A stretch of DNA of 45,320 bases from Sphingomonadaceae bacterium (GCA_947477055.1 CANJSX010000002.1:1-45320), one strand, 5' to 3'. Positions 1 through 11,002 are shown, counted from the first letter of the stretch. The notes: generated by a model from the sequence alone, not told the origin. Translations and numbers: made by a program.

Positions 1-314
1 AAGGTCTCGGGATAGAGCCCCACGACCCGCGCGATCAGATCGTTGCAGGCCCGCGCCCACGGCACGGCGACGGTCTGGTCACCGACATGCGGGGCCATGG
101 TGCTGGCGCGGGGCGAGAAGATCGTCATGTCCGCGCCGCGTTCCTTGAGCAGGCGCAGCTGGTTGGATTCAATTGTTTCGCGGATTTCGGCGTCGGAAAT
201 ATCGGGATAGGGCGGGGTCGGTTGCCCGGCCTTGAACCCGGCCTTCTGCGCCTCGCGCCATTCGTCGTGAGCCTTGGGCAGCACGGTGTAGTGGCCGTGG
301 CAGTCAATAATCAT
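1..314 (-). CDS. ligJ: 4-oxalomesaconate hydratase (5' part, runs off left edge)
   Basis: Reverse-strand translation from ATG at 314: MIIDCHGHYTVLPKAHDEWREAQKAGFKAGQPTPPYPDISDAEIRETIESNQLRLLKERGADMTIFSPRASTMAPHVGDQTVAVPWARACNDLIARVVGLYPET. Recognised as LigJ-like amidohydrolase-fold hydratase. Confidence 0.88.
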   Translation of the reverse strand, partial: MIIDCHGHYTVLPKAHDEWREAQKAGFKAGQPTPPYPDISDAEIRETIESNQLRLLKERGADMTIFSPRASTMAPHVGDQTVAVPWARACNDLIARVVGLYPET

Positions 315-316
315 GG

Positions 317-1108
317 TCACGCAGTCTCTCCCTTTCGTCCGGGTGCCTGGCGCTGGCGCAGCACGGTGCCGCGCGTCATCACCGGGTCGACGCCCAGCGC
401 CAGCAATGTCTTGGCAGATTCGTCCATCTCGGCGGCACGGCGCAATCCGTGCGTCTCCATCCGTTCGAGATTATAGGCTGCGCGCGTTTCCCAGGAAACC
501 TGCTTCTCACTGGCGTCGAGCGAGGCGAGCACCTCGTCCTCGACCCCCGCGGCGCGGGCGGCGGCCATCATCTCGTCGGTCAGCGCCTCGATCCCCTTGA
601 CCATGACCGAGCGGATCATCTTGATCGCGCTGGCCCGGCCGACCTCGTCGCCGACGATGCGGATATTGGTGAAGCCGAGTGCGCGCAGGCGGGCTTCCGC
701 CTCGGCGGCAGCCTTGCCGGAAAGCAACAGTGGCACTGCCATGCGCGCCGGATTGACCGGGGCGAGGATCGCGAGGTCGACATATCGCCCGCCTGCGGCC
801 TCGATCGCCTCGGCAGCGGAGCGCTTGGTTTCCGGCGCGACCGAATTCCCGTCGCACCAGATCACCCCGGGGGCGAGCAGCGCGGCATCGTCGCGCGCGG
901 CGGGGAGCGCGGAGTCGGCAGTGACCAGCGAGATCACCAGCGGAACGCCAGCAAGCGCCTCGGCAGCGGAAGGGCGAGCCATTGCGCCTGCAGCCTCAAG
1001 CCGGGCCAGTGCGATGTCGTAGGCACTGGCGCGCCCTTCCCATCCGCCCGCGGCGGCAAAGGTCGATCCGGCCTCACCGAATCCGATCAGGGCAACTTCA
1101 CATGGCAT
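317..1108 (-). CDS. NAD(P)-dependent dehydrogenase, 6-phosphogluconate dehydrogenase-like with C-terminal DUF1932 domain
   Basis: ORF trimmed to MPCEVALIGFGEAGSTFA (263 aa); Rossmann GFGEAG motif; C-terminus RSVMVKGIEALTDEMMAAARAAG...METHGLRRAAEMDESAKTL typical of DUF1932. Stop lies 2 nt before ligJ ATG. Confidence 0.85.
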   Translation of the reverse strand: MPCEVALIGFGEAGSTFAAAGGWEGRASAYDIALARLEAAGAMARPSAAEALAGVPLVISLVTADSALPAARDDAALLAPGVIWCDGNSVAPETKRSAAEAIEAAGGRYVDLAILAPVNPARMAVPLLLSGKAAAEAEARLRALGFTNIRIVGDEVGRASAIKMIRSVMVKGIEALTDEMMAAARAAGVEDEVLASLDASEKQVSWETRAAYNLERMETHGLRRAAEMDESAKTLLALGVDPVMTRGTVLRQRQAPGRKGETA

Positions 1109-1180
1109 CCGTCGCCGCCATGCGCGCGCGGCGCGGTGACAGGCAAATCGATAGAAGCGCCATGGTATCGGTTTTTGCGA

Positions 1181-1324
1181 ATCCTCCCCGGCACGGGGAG
1201 GGGGACCGCCCGCGAAGCGGGGGGTGGAGGGGCACGTGCAGTGATCGCGACTTTTCGCCGCCAGGACCACTCGCCCGTGCCCCTCCACCACCTTCGGTGG
1301 TCCCCCTCCCCCGAGGGGGAGGAT
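1181..1324. repeat. Composite inverted repeat (BIME/REP-like), copy 1
   Basis: Left arm atcctccccggcacggggagggggaccg...ggtggaggggcac, right arm gtgcccctccaccaccttcggtggtccccctcccccgagggggaggat; same architecture as 30647-30786 and 35545-35671. Confidence 0.85.
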
Positions 1325-2475
1325 CAGAGCGCTCGCCCGACCTCCAGGAGCAAGGTCAGGAACGCTCCCTGTGCCGGCGTCGGCCGCCAGCCCGGACGCG
1401 TGGTGATGCCGATCGTCCGGGTCACCGGCACCGGGGTCGGCAAACTCGCCAGCACGCCGGCATCCAGTTCGACCGAGACCTGGTCCGGGGACAGCAGCGT
1501 CAGCCCTTCCCCCGCCAGCAGCAGCTGCCGGATCATCATAACCGAGCCGCATTCCACGCCGACGTGAGGCACCGGGCGCCCGAGCGCCTCGACCATGCCC
1601 TGCCAATAGCGGCGCAGCGGGGTGTCGCGGTCCGGCAGGATCCACGGATAGGCGAACATCGTCGTCGCCGGGTCCAGCGCGGCAAGCAGCGGGTGGCCGG
1701 CGCGCATGATGATGCTGGGGCGGTCCTCGAACACGGCGACCTGATCGAGGTCCTCGGCAAACGCCCCTTCGCGCAGCGCGCCGAGCATCAGATCGATCTC
1801 ACCATCGCGGAGCGGGCCGACCAGCTCGGAATGACTGCCTTCGTGCACGGTGATGTCGATCCCCGGCCAGTCCGCGACGAACCGCGCGACCACTTCCGGC
1901 AGCCAGCGCGCCCGCGAAAGCGGCATCGCGCCGACCGAGATACGCCCGCCGGCCTTGCCCTGCCAGGCCGCGATTTCGGACAGTCCGGCCCGCAGTTCCG
2001 CCATCGCCAGCCCGAAACCGCGCGCGCGCCGCTCCCCGGCGGTCGTCAGCGCCAGGCTGCGCCCGCGTCGGTCGATCAGGCGCTGGCCGAGCGCGACCGA
2101 GAGGTCCGCCACCGCGCGGTGCAGCGAGGCTGGCGAGATCCCCGTCGCCTCGGCCGCCGCCGCATAGGACCCCGCGCGCACCACGGCGAGGAAGGCGCGC
2201 AATTGCGTACCCGTGACGCGCGGGCTGCCGACATGGGCGATCGCCGCCTCGGCGCGCGGGGCGAGCAGCAGCGCCGGCTCGGTCGGGCTCATCCCCGATG
2301 GCCCGCGCTCGAACAGGGCAACGCCGAGGCTCGCTTCCAACCCGGTGATTGCCTGGGTCAGCGCGGGTTGCGAGAGGTTGACCGCCCGCGCCGCCCTGCT
2401 GAGGCTGCCGTGGCGCACAGTCGCAGCGAAAGCGGCGAAGTGGCGGATATTGGGCGGGCGCTCGAACACAGCCAC
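1324..2475 (-). CDS. LysR-type transcriptional regulator with two N-terminal HTH segments
   Basis: 383 aa; HTH 1 IRHFAAFAATVRHGSLSRAARAVNLSQPALTQAITGLEASLGVALFERG, HTH 2 LRAFLAVVRAGSYAAAAEATGISPASLHRAVADLSVALGQRLIDRRG, then LysR substrate-binding-like domain. Confidence 0.88.
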   Translation of the reverse strand: MAVFERPPNIRHFAAFAATVRHGSLSRAARAVNLSQPALTQAITGLEASLGVALFERGPSGMSPTEPALLLAPRAEAAIAHVGSPRVTGTQLRAFLAVVRAGSYAAAAEATGISPASLHRAVADLSVALGQRLIDRRGRSLALTTAGERRARGFGLAMAELRAGLSEIAAWQGKAGGRISVGAMPLSRARWLPEVVARFVADWPGIDITVHEGSHSELVGPLRDGEIDLMLGALREGAFAEDLDQVAVFEDRPSIIMRAGHPLLAALDPATTMFAYPWILPDRDTPLRRYWQGMVEALGRPVPHVGVECGSVMMIRQLLLAGEGLTLLSPDQVSVELDAGVLASLPTPVPVTRTIGITTRPGWRPTPAQGAFLTLLLEVGRAL

Positions 2476-2612
2476 TCGATTAGCAAATTATTATGGGCAG
2501 CGACAACTTCGCATTAGGCCATGCAGCGCGCGCAGGCGCATGGCCGGTCGCATTGCGGCGAAGCTGCGGATATACAAGTTTCGCGAGCGACTGGAGAAGG
2601 AAGGGCTGAAGT

Positions 2613-4681
<2,069 letters not shown>

Positions 4682-4695
4682 GGGCTGCGGCCGAC

Positions 4696-4845
4696 TTACG
4701 GCTGCTTGGGCTTCACAGCCCAGGGATTGGCGTGCGGCTTGTCCGACTTGCCCTTGCCTGCTGGCGTGGCACCGCCCGAACATGCACCAAGCATTGCGCA
4801 GATCGCCAATGTGGCAACAACCGACCTAAACCCTTTCACGATCAT
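4696..4845 (-). CDS. Small predicted lipoprotein (49 aa), not in the supplied ORF track
   Basis: MIVKGFRSVVATLAICAMLGACSGGATPAGKGKSDKPHANPWAVKPKQP*; charged N-region, hydrophobic core, lipobox LGAC. Confidence 0.65.
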   Translation of the reverse strand: MIVKGFRSVVATLAICAMLGACSGGATPAGKGKSDKPHANPWAVKPKQP

Positions 4846-5035
4846 CCAACCTGCTCCGGAAGACGGCTGATTAGGGCGAGAAGGCTAAGATCAGATTACT
4901 TTGCCGACATATGATACCTCTTCCGAGGCATTCCGGCGACAGCCAGCGCGCCCAACTCCGATCTCGCGCCACTTCCGCTTGCCCCTGGCCCTGCCCGCGC
5001 TAACATGCGCTTCCCTGCCACGGTGGAGATAGACC

Positions 5036-5962
5036 ATGGGTGAATTTCTGATCGCGCTGGTACTGCTGGTCTTCTGCTTCCTGCTGATGGGCGTGCGCGT
5101 CGTCCGGCAGGGCTACGTCTACACCATCGAGCGGCTAGGCAAGTATGCGCTGGCGGCGACGCCCGGGCTGCACATCATCATCCCCTTCATCGACCGGGTC
5201 GGTCACAAGGTGAACATGATGGAGCAGGTGCTCGATATCCCGGGCCAGGAGATCATTACCCGCGATAACGCCATGGTCGGGGTCGATGCGATCGTCTTTT
5301 TCCAGGTGCTCGATGCCGGCAAGGCGGCCTATGAGGTGTCCAACCTCTATGTCGCGATCATGCAGCTGACGACCACCAATCTGCGCACCGTGATGGGGTC
5401 GATGGACCTCGACGAGACACTGTCCAAGCGCGACGAGATCAATGGCAAGCTGCTGCAGGTAATCGATCATGCCACCGAGCCGTGGGGGGTGAAGATCACC
5501 CGGATCGAAATCAAGGACATCCGCCCGCCGATCGACATTTCGAATGCGATGGCCCGCCAGATGATTGCCGAACGCGAAAAGCGTGCCCAGATTCTCGAGG
5601 CCGAGGGGCTGCGCGCTTCCGCTATCCTCAAGGCCGAGGGTGACAAGCAGGCGCAGATCCTGTCCGCCGAGGGCCGCAAGGAAGCGGCCTTCCGCGATGC
5701 CGAGGCGCGTGAGCGTTCGGCGCAAGCCGAAGCCGAGGCGACGCGCTCGGTGTCCGAAGCCATCGCCAGCTCGGGCTCGCAGGCGCTCAACTACTTCATC
5801 GCCCAGAAATATACCGAGGCCGTGGCCGGTTTCGCCAATTCGCCCAACGCCAAGACCATCCTTTTCCCGATCGAGGCGACGCAGCTGATCGGCACGATCG
5901 GCGGGATCGGCGAACTGGTGAAGGATGCGCTGGGGCCGCAGGGCGGAAAGGGCGGCAAGTGA
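5036..5962 (+). CDS. SPFH/Band 7 (stomatin-like, QmcA-type) membrane protein
   Basis: 308 aa: N-terminal [60 protein letters not shown]; overlaps NfeD gene by 4 nt. Confidence 0.92.
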   Translation: MGEFLIALVLLVFCFLLMGVRVVRQGYVYTIERLGKYALAATPGLHIIIPFIDRVGHKVNMMEQVLDIPGQEIITRDNAMVGVDAIVFFQVLDAGKAAYEVSNLYVAIMQLTTTNLRTVMGSMDLDETLSKRDEINGKLLQVIDHATEPWGVKITRIEIKDIRPPIDISNAMARQMIAEREKRAQILEAEGLRASAILKAEGDKQAQILSAEGRKEAAFRDAEARERSAQAEAEATRSVSEAIASSGSQALNYFIAQKYTEAVAGFANSPNAKTILFPIEATQLIGTIGGIGELVKDALGPQGGKGGK

Positions 5963-6393
5963 GCTTTGAAACCCATTGGGGCTGGCTCGCGCTGGGCCTT
6001 GTGCTGGCGATCGGGGAGATGACCATTCCCGGGGTCTTCCTGATCTGGCTGGCCGGGGCGGCGATCGTCACCGGCCTGCTGGCCTGGGTGGTGCCGCTGT
6101 CTATCGAGGTGCAGGTGGTGATTTTCGCCGCGCTAGCGCTGATTTCGGTTTTTGCCGGCCGCAATTGGCTGCGCCGCCATCCGGTTGAATCCGCCGACCC
6201 GCTGATGAACGACCGCGGCGCCCGCGCAGTGGGTGAGCTGGTGCTGGTGACCCATGCGATCGATGGCGGACACGGCAAGGTCAAGCTTGCCGACAGCGAA
6301 TGGCTGGTCAAGGGCCCGGATGCCGAACCAGGCACTAGGATGCGGGTAACCGGCCATGATGGCGTGGTGCTGCTTGTCGAGCACCTGCACTGA
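5959..6393 (+). CDS. NfeD-like membrane protein
   Basis: 144 aa, GTG start overlapping SPFH stop; TM helices then OB-fold-like C-terminus ([40 protein letters not shown]). Confidence 0.88.
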   Translation: MSFETHWGWLALGLVLAIGEMTIPGVFLIWLAGAAIVTGLLAWVVPLSIEVQVVIFAALALISVFAGRNWLRRHPVESADPLMNDRGARAVGELVLVTHAIDGGHGKVKLADSEWLVKGPDAEPGTRMRVTGHDGVVLLVEHLH

Positions 6394-6442
6394 CCCCATA
6401 TTGCGTGCTACGGCGGGGGCCGACTGACTGAAGGAACTTGCC

Positions 6443-6841
6443 ATGACCGACAAGCTCAAGCTCACCGAAGCCGAATGGCGCGAGCGGCTATCCCCCGAGC
6501 AGTACCAGATCCTGCGCCAGCACGGCACCGAGCGCGCCTTTACCGGCAAGTATGAGGCCAACAAGGCGACCGGTGTCTATATGTGCGCCGGCTGCGGTGC
6601 ACCGCTGTTCGCCAGCGATACCAAATACAACTCAGGTTCCGGCTGGCCGAGCTATACCGCGCCGCTCGAAGGCGATGCGGTCGACGAGATACGCGACGTG
6701 TCGCTCGGCATGGTCCGCACCGAAGTGCGCTGCGCCAAGTGCGACGGGCATCTTGGCCATGTCTTCCCCGATGGCCCCGGTCCGGGCGGGCTGCGCTATT
6801 GCATCAACAGCGCCAGCCTCGATTTTGAACCGAAGGACTAG
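6443..6841 (+). CDS. msrB: Peptide-methionine (R)-S-oxide reductase
   Basis: 132 aa; [58 protein letters not shown]. Confidence 0.97.
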   Translation: MTDKLKLTEAEWRERLSPEQYQILRQHGTERAFTGKYEANKATGVYMCAGCGAPLFASDTKYNSGSGWPSYTAPLEGDAVDEIRDVSLGMVRTEVRCAKCDGHLGHVFPDGPGPGGLRYCINSASLDFEPKD

Positions 6842-6941
6842 CCCCACCGAATTCCGGTGTTAACCCTGCGTTACGAATGGCCTATGCACAGGGCCGTGCT
6901 GTATCGGCTAATCCGGATGCTACTGGGAACGTGACGACACA

Positions 6942-9032
6942 ATGGCCAGAAACACGGACCCCAGAAACAACGGCCGGCGCCGCATGAGCAGCTCTTCCGG
7001 CGGCGGAAAGCCTCAGCGCTCGGGTGGACGCCGCTTCCTGCGCCGGCTGTTCGTCTGGGGCCTGGCCTCCTTCCTGCTGGTTGCTATCGTTGTCGGCATC
7101 TCGGTCGGTGTCGCGGCTTCGTCGCTCCCCGAAATCGAAGAGCTCAAATCGAGCCAGAACGGCCAGATGATCGTCGTGCGCGCCCGCGACGGGACCGAGC
7201 TGGTCTCGCTCGGGCCAAGCTACGGCAAATGGCTGACATACAACCAGATTCCGCAGGTAATGAAGGATGCGATGCTGTCCACCGAGGACAAGCGCTTTCG
7301 CAGCCATATCGGCATCGATCCGGTCGGCGTCGCCCGCAGCCTGTATGTGCGGCTGCGCGAAGGGCGCTTCAAGCAGGGCGGCTCGACCATCACCCAGCAG
7401 CTGGCGCGCACGGTCTTCCTCAACAACGACAAGACCTGGAGCCGCAAGCTGCGCGAGATGGTGCTGGCCATGGCGCTGGAGTGGAAATTCTCCAAGGACC
7501 AAGTGCTCGAGCTCTATCTCAACAAGGTCTATTTCGGTGGCGGCGCCTATGGCGTGGATTCCGCCAGCCGCAAGTTCTTCGGCCATCCGGGCGAGGAACT
7601 AACGCTGCCCGAGGCGGCGATCATCGCCGGGCTGGTCAAGGCCCCATCGCATTATTCACCCACCGCCGATGCCGAGGCTGCGGTTGGCCGCGCGCAGGTG
7701 GTGCTGGGGCTGATGCAGGGCAACGGCGTGATCAGCGCGAGTGAAGCCGAGGCGGTCAACTTCAAGTCGGTGAAATTCGCCGCTGAAAAGGGCCAGAACT
7801 CGGTCCGCTATTTCACCGACTGGGCCCTGCCCCAGCTCGACCTGCTGCTCCCCGAAAACAGCGAGCCGATCGAGGTGTGGACCACGCTCGATCCCGCTAT
7901 GCAGCGCGCCGCGACGGATGCCGTGGCCAAGAACGCCCCCAAGGGCACCCAGGGCGCGCTGGTCAGCCTCGATCGCGACGGGGCCGTGCTGGCACTGGTC
8001 GGGGGCACGGATTATGTCACCTCGAACTACAACCGCGCAGTCAACGCGGTGCGCCAGCCGGGCTCGGCCTGGAAGTTGTTCGTCTATCTCGCCGCGCTAG
8101 AGGCCGGCTACACGCCCGATGCCAAGGTCAAGGACGAGCCGGTGACGATCGAAGGCTGGAGCCCGCGCAATTCCAACGGCGCCTTCGCCGGCGAGATCGA
8201 CGTGCGCACCGCCTTCGCCTTTTCCAAGAACACGGTCGCTGCGCAGCTGGGCAATGAGGTCGGCTTTTCCGCCGTCGCCTCGATGGCCCGCCGCTTCGGG
8301 ATTTCGACGCCGATTTCTACCGTGCCGTCGATGGTGCTGGGGACCAACGAGGTGCGCCTGATCGACATGACCCGCGCCTTCGCCGCCGTCTCGGCGCGGG
8401 GCAGCTCGGTCGAGCCCTATGGCATCACCAAGATCGTGACGACCGACGGACGGACGCTTTACCAGCACAAGTCGATCCAGGGACAGACCTTGGTCCCGCC
8501 CTATGTCGCGGCCGGGATCACCGATCTGCTGCAGACTGCAGTCAACATCGGCTCCGGGCGGGCAGCGCAGATCGGCCGGCCGGTCGCGGGCAAAACCGGC
8601 ACCACCACCTCGAACAAGGACGGCTGGTTCCTCGGTTTCTCCAGCGGCGTCACAACTGGCGTTTGGATGGGCCGCGACGACGACAAGCCCGTGCCCGGCC
8701 TGCAGGGCGGCACCGCCCCGTCGCGCGCCTTCGCCCAGTACATGGCTGTCGCAACCGCCAAGCGCCCGATCGAGAAGTTCGATACCGAACTCAAACTGCC
8801 CGAATGGCAGCTCGAACCCGATGACGAGGCGATGCGCGGCAATCCGGGCGAGTATTACTACACCGACGATCAGGGCAACCTCGTCCCCGGATCGAGCGAC
8901 AGGGATCCCGGACCGGGTGAACCGCCAATGGAGGGGCCGGACGACCGGATGACCGCACCCGATGGCCAGCCGGCCGCAGCAAATGACGAGTTTCTCGATC
9001 AGGCGACCGGGAGCAGACCGCCTCGGCAGTAA
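6942..9032 (+). CDS. Penicillin-binding protein 1A family (transglycosylase/transpeptidase)
   Basis: 696 aa; STEDKRFRSHIGIDPVGVARS, GGSTITQQLARTVF, transpeptidase motifs and GKTGTT. Confidence 0.95.
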   Translation: MARNTDPRNNGRRRMSSSSGGGKPQRSGGRRFLRRLFVWGLASFLLVAIVVGISVGVAASSLPEIEELKSSQNGQMIVVRARDGTELVSLGPSYGKWLTYNQIPQVMKDAMLSTEDKRFRSHIGIDPVGVARSLYVRLREGRFKQGGSTITQQLARTVFLNNDKTWSRKLREMVLAMALEWKFSKDQVLELYLNKVYFGGGAYGVDSASRKFFGHPGEELTLPEAAIIAGLVKAPSHYSPTADAEAAVGRAQVVLGLMQGNGVISASEAEAVNFKSVKFAAEKGQNSVRYFTDWALPQLDLLLPENSEPIEVWTTLDPAMQRAATDAVAKNAPKGTQGALVSLDRDGAVLALVGGTDYVTSNYNRAVNAVRQPGSAWKLFVYLAALEAGYTPDAKVKDEPVTIEGWSPRNSNGAFAGEIDVRTAFAFSKNTVAAQLGNEVGFSAVASMARRFGISTPISTVPSMVLGTNEVRLIDMTRAFAAVSARGSSVEPYGITKIVTTDGRTLYQHKSIQGQTLVPPYVAAGITDLLQTAVNIGSGRAAQIGRPVAGKTGTTTSNKDGWFLGFSSGVTTGVWMGRDDDKPVPGLQGGTAPSRAFAQYMAVATAKRPIEKFDTELKLPEWQLEPDDEAMRGNPGEYYYTDDQGNLVPGSSDRDPGPGEPPMEGPDDRMTAPDGQPAAANDEFLDQATGSRPPRQ

Positions 9033-9038
9033 TCTGGT

Positions 9039-9548
9039 CTACCTGATCCGGTTGATCCGCATCGCCGCCTGGTTGCCGACCACCAGCATGTAGTCGCCGA
9101 GAACGCCCTTGCGCACCACCACGGCCTGGCCGGCGCGCGGCTGGCGGAAGCTCGGCACGAGCTCGGTAGTGCGCCACACGGCACCACCGGCCATGGCAAT
9201 GGTCCAATAGCCCGGTCCGAACATCTGAATCGAAGAGACCTGCGCGGTGATCTGCTCAACCGGCTGTTCGAGAGTCGGATCCTGAGCGCGGATCTGGCGT
9301 TGATCGAGCCCGAACTGGGCCTGCCGATCCGAGGGCGGCGCGGCGGGAGCCGTGGCTGGCATTGCATCCCGGTCGCGCCCGCCATGGCGGGCCTGCATTA
9401 CGCGGGCCAGTTCGTCGAAGCTGGCAAGGCGACCACCGGGCTCGGCAATCGCGGCGCAGCGTTCGATCCCGTCCTTGGCCTGATTGGCCAGCGCTGGCTG
9501 GGTGGGCGCCAGCAACAGCACGGCGAGCGAAACACTGGCGATTCTCAT
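9039..9548 (-). CDS. Predicted secreted protein of unknown function
   Basis: 169 aa from ATG 9548: signal peptide MRIASVSLAVLLLAPTQPALA, then NQAKDGIERCAAIAEPGGRLASFDELARV...MINRIR-type C-terminus (…VVVRKGVLGDYMLVVGNQAAMRINRIR). Confidence 0.7.
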   Translation of the reverse strand: MRIASVSLAVLLLAPTQPALANQAKDGIERCAAIAEPGGRLASFDELARVMQARHGGRDRDAMPATAPAAPPSDRQAQFGLDQRQIRAQDPTLEQPVEQITAQVSSIQMFGPGYWTIAMAGGAVWRTTELVPSFRQPRAGQAVVVRKGVLGDYMLVVGNQAAMRINRIR

Positions 9549-9583
9549 GGCAATTCCTCCCGAGCGATGATGTCCCGCTCCCG

Positions 9584-10022
9584 TCATTTCTGTCCTTCGG
9601 CCGCGGTCTTCTTCGCCTGACCCAGCACATAGCCGCGCACTGATTCCACCTGCTGGGTGGAGAGGTAAGGCGCGAAGCTGATCATGCCGTTGTCCTTGAG
9701 CGCGCCGCCATGGACCACGGACTGCCACGCCTGCGCGTCCGTAGCTAGCGCCGAGCGCATCAGGTTCGGATTGACCGGGCCGGTGTGGCAGATCGAGCAG
9801 TAGGTGAAGTACCAGCGCTCGCCCTCGGCCAGCTGGGCCGGGGTGAAGCTGTCCTTGCTCGCGGTCAGCGGCGGCTTCACCGCCTTGTCGAGCGGCGTGA
9901 GCTTGGCGCTGCCGCCGGGTCTCTTTTACCACCCGCTCAGCAGGGGCCTTCACAGACGATTTTTTCAAGGAGTGTTGGGGCTTCATCTTCGTTCCTTCGT
10001 CACTACGACGAAGCCCCAACAC
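9584..10022 (-). pseudogene. Frameshifted remnant resembling the C-terminal cytochrome c domain of a PQQ-dependent dehydrogenase
   Basis: GGSAKLTPLDKAVKPPLTASKDSFTPAQLAEGERWYFTYCSICHTGPVNPNLMRSALATDAQAWQSVVHGGALKDNGMISFAPYLSTQQVESVRGYVLGQAKK (CXXCH haem motif). In-frame TAA just upstream; removing one base of TTTT 9924-9927 joins it to MKPQHSLKKSSVKAPAERVVK, which starts after a good AAGGA SD. Confidence 0.6.
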
Positions 10023-10027
10023 TCCTT
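9967..10027. repeat. Perfect 18-bp inverted repeat with 25-nt loop
   Basis: AAGGAGTGTTGGGGCTTC (9967-9984) / GAAGCCCCAACACTCCTT (10010-10027). Confidence 0.92.
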
Positions 10028-10095
10028 AAATCACAACCTCAAATCTGGGCCATTGGTGCTGACGAGGAACAATCGGTGAAGTTCCGATACGCCTC

Positions 10096-10920
10096 TCAAT
10101 AGGGCGACTGGTGCAGCCCCTTCGGGCTCAGCGTGAAGACCTCGCAGCCGTCTTCGGTGATGCCGATCGAGTGTTCGAACTGGGCCGAGAGTGAGCGGTC
10201 GCGGGTGACGGCGGTCCAACCATCGTCGAGCATCTTGACCGGTGCCTTGCCGAGATTGATCATCGGCTCGATCGTGAAGAACATGCCGGGGCGCAGCTCC
10301 GGTCCGGTTCCGGCGCGGGCAGCGTGGACCACTTCCGGCGAATCATGGAACAGTCGGCCAAGGCCGTGCCCGCAAAACTCGCGCACCACGCCGTAGCGAT
10401 TGCCCTCGGCATGGCGCTGGATCGCCGCGCCGATATCGCCCAGCCGCGCTCCGGGGCGGGATTGCTCGATCCCGATCATCAGGCATTCGTAAGTCACCTC
10501 GACCAGCCGCCGCGCCTTCAGCGGCACATCGCCGACCAGGTACATCCGGCTCGAATCCCCGTGCCAGCCATCGAGCAGCGGGGTCACGTCGATATTGACG
10601 ATGTCGCCGTCCTTGAGGGCCTTGTCCCCCGGGATGCCGTGGCACACCACATGGTTGATCGAGGTGCAGCAGCTGTGGGCGAACCCGCGATAGCCCATGG
10701 TCGCGGGCACCGCGCCGCCGGCGATGGTCATCGCGCGGACAATGTCGTCGATCTCGCCCGTCGTCACGCCGGGGCGCACCACATCGACCAGCACATCGAG
10801 GATCTCCGCAGCGAGGCGCCCGGCACGGCGCATGCCTTCGAAGCCCTCGGGGCCATGCAGCTTGATCGTACCGTCGCGCAGGACGGTGTCGGCGGAAGTA
10901 ATGGTCTGGTATTGAGTCAT
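10096..10920 (-). CDS. map: Type I methionine aminopeptidase
   Basis: 274 aa from ATG 10920, MTQYQTITSADTVLRDGTIKLHGPEGFEGMRRAGRLAAEILD...; SCCTSINHVVCHGIPGDKALKDGDIVNIDVT. Confidence 0.95.
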   Translation of the reverse strand: MTQYQTITSADTVLRDGTIKLHGPEGFEGMRRAGRLAAEILDVLVDVVRPGVTTGEIDDIVRAMTIAGGAVPATMGYRGFAHSCCTSINHVVCHGIPGDKALKDGDIVNIDVTPLLDGWHGDSSRMYLVGDVPLKARRLVEVTYECLMIGIEQSRPGARLGDIGAAIQRHAEGNRYGVVREFCGHGLGRLFHDSPEVVHAARAGTGPELRPGMFFTIEPMINLGKAPVKMLDDGWTAVTRDRSLSAQFEHSIGITEDGCEVFTLSPKGLHQSPY

Positions 10921-11002
10921 CGCCTGCCATGTAGCGACAGACGCGGCAAAATGCGAGCGCGGCGTTGCGGCGCGGGGCCATGGCGCGCTATGGCGGCTGG
11001 CG

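Noticed and set aside
1109-1645. N-terminal extension of the DUF1932 ORF (317-1645)
   Set aside because: The extension translates the composite repeat and the antisense of LysR; conserved start is MPCEVALIGFGEAG at 1108.
982-2517. 511-aa plus-strand ORF
   Set aside because: Antisense shadow of the LysR gene; low-complexity Arg/Pro/Ala composition typical of GC-rich off-frame reading.
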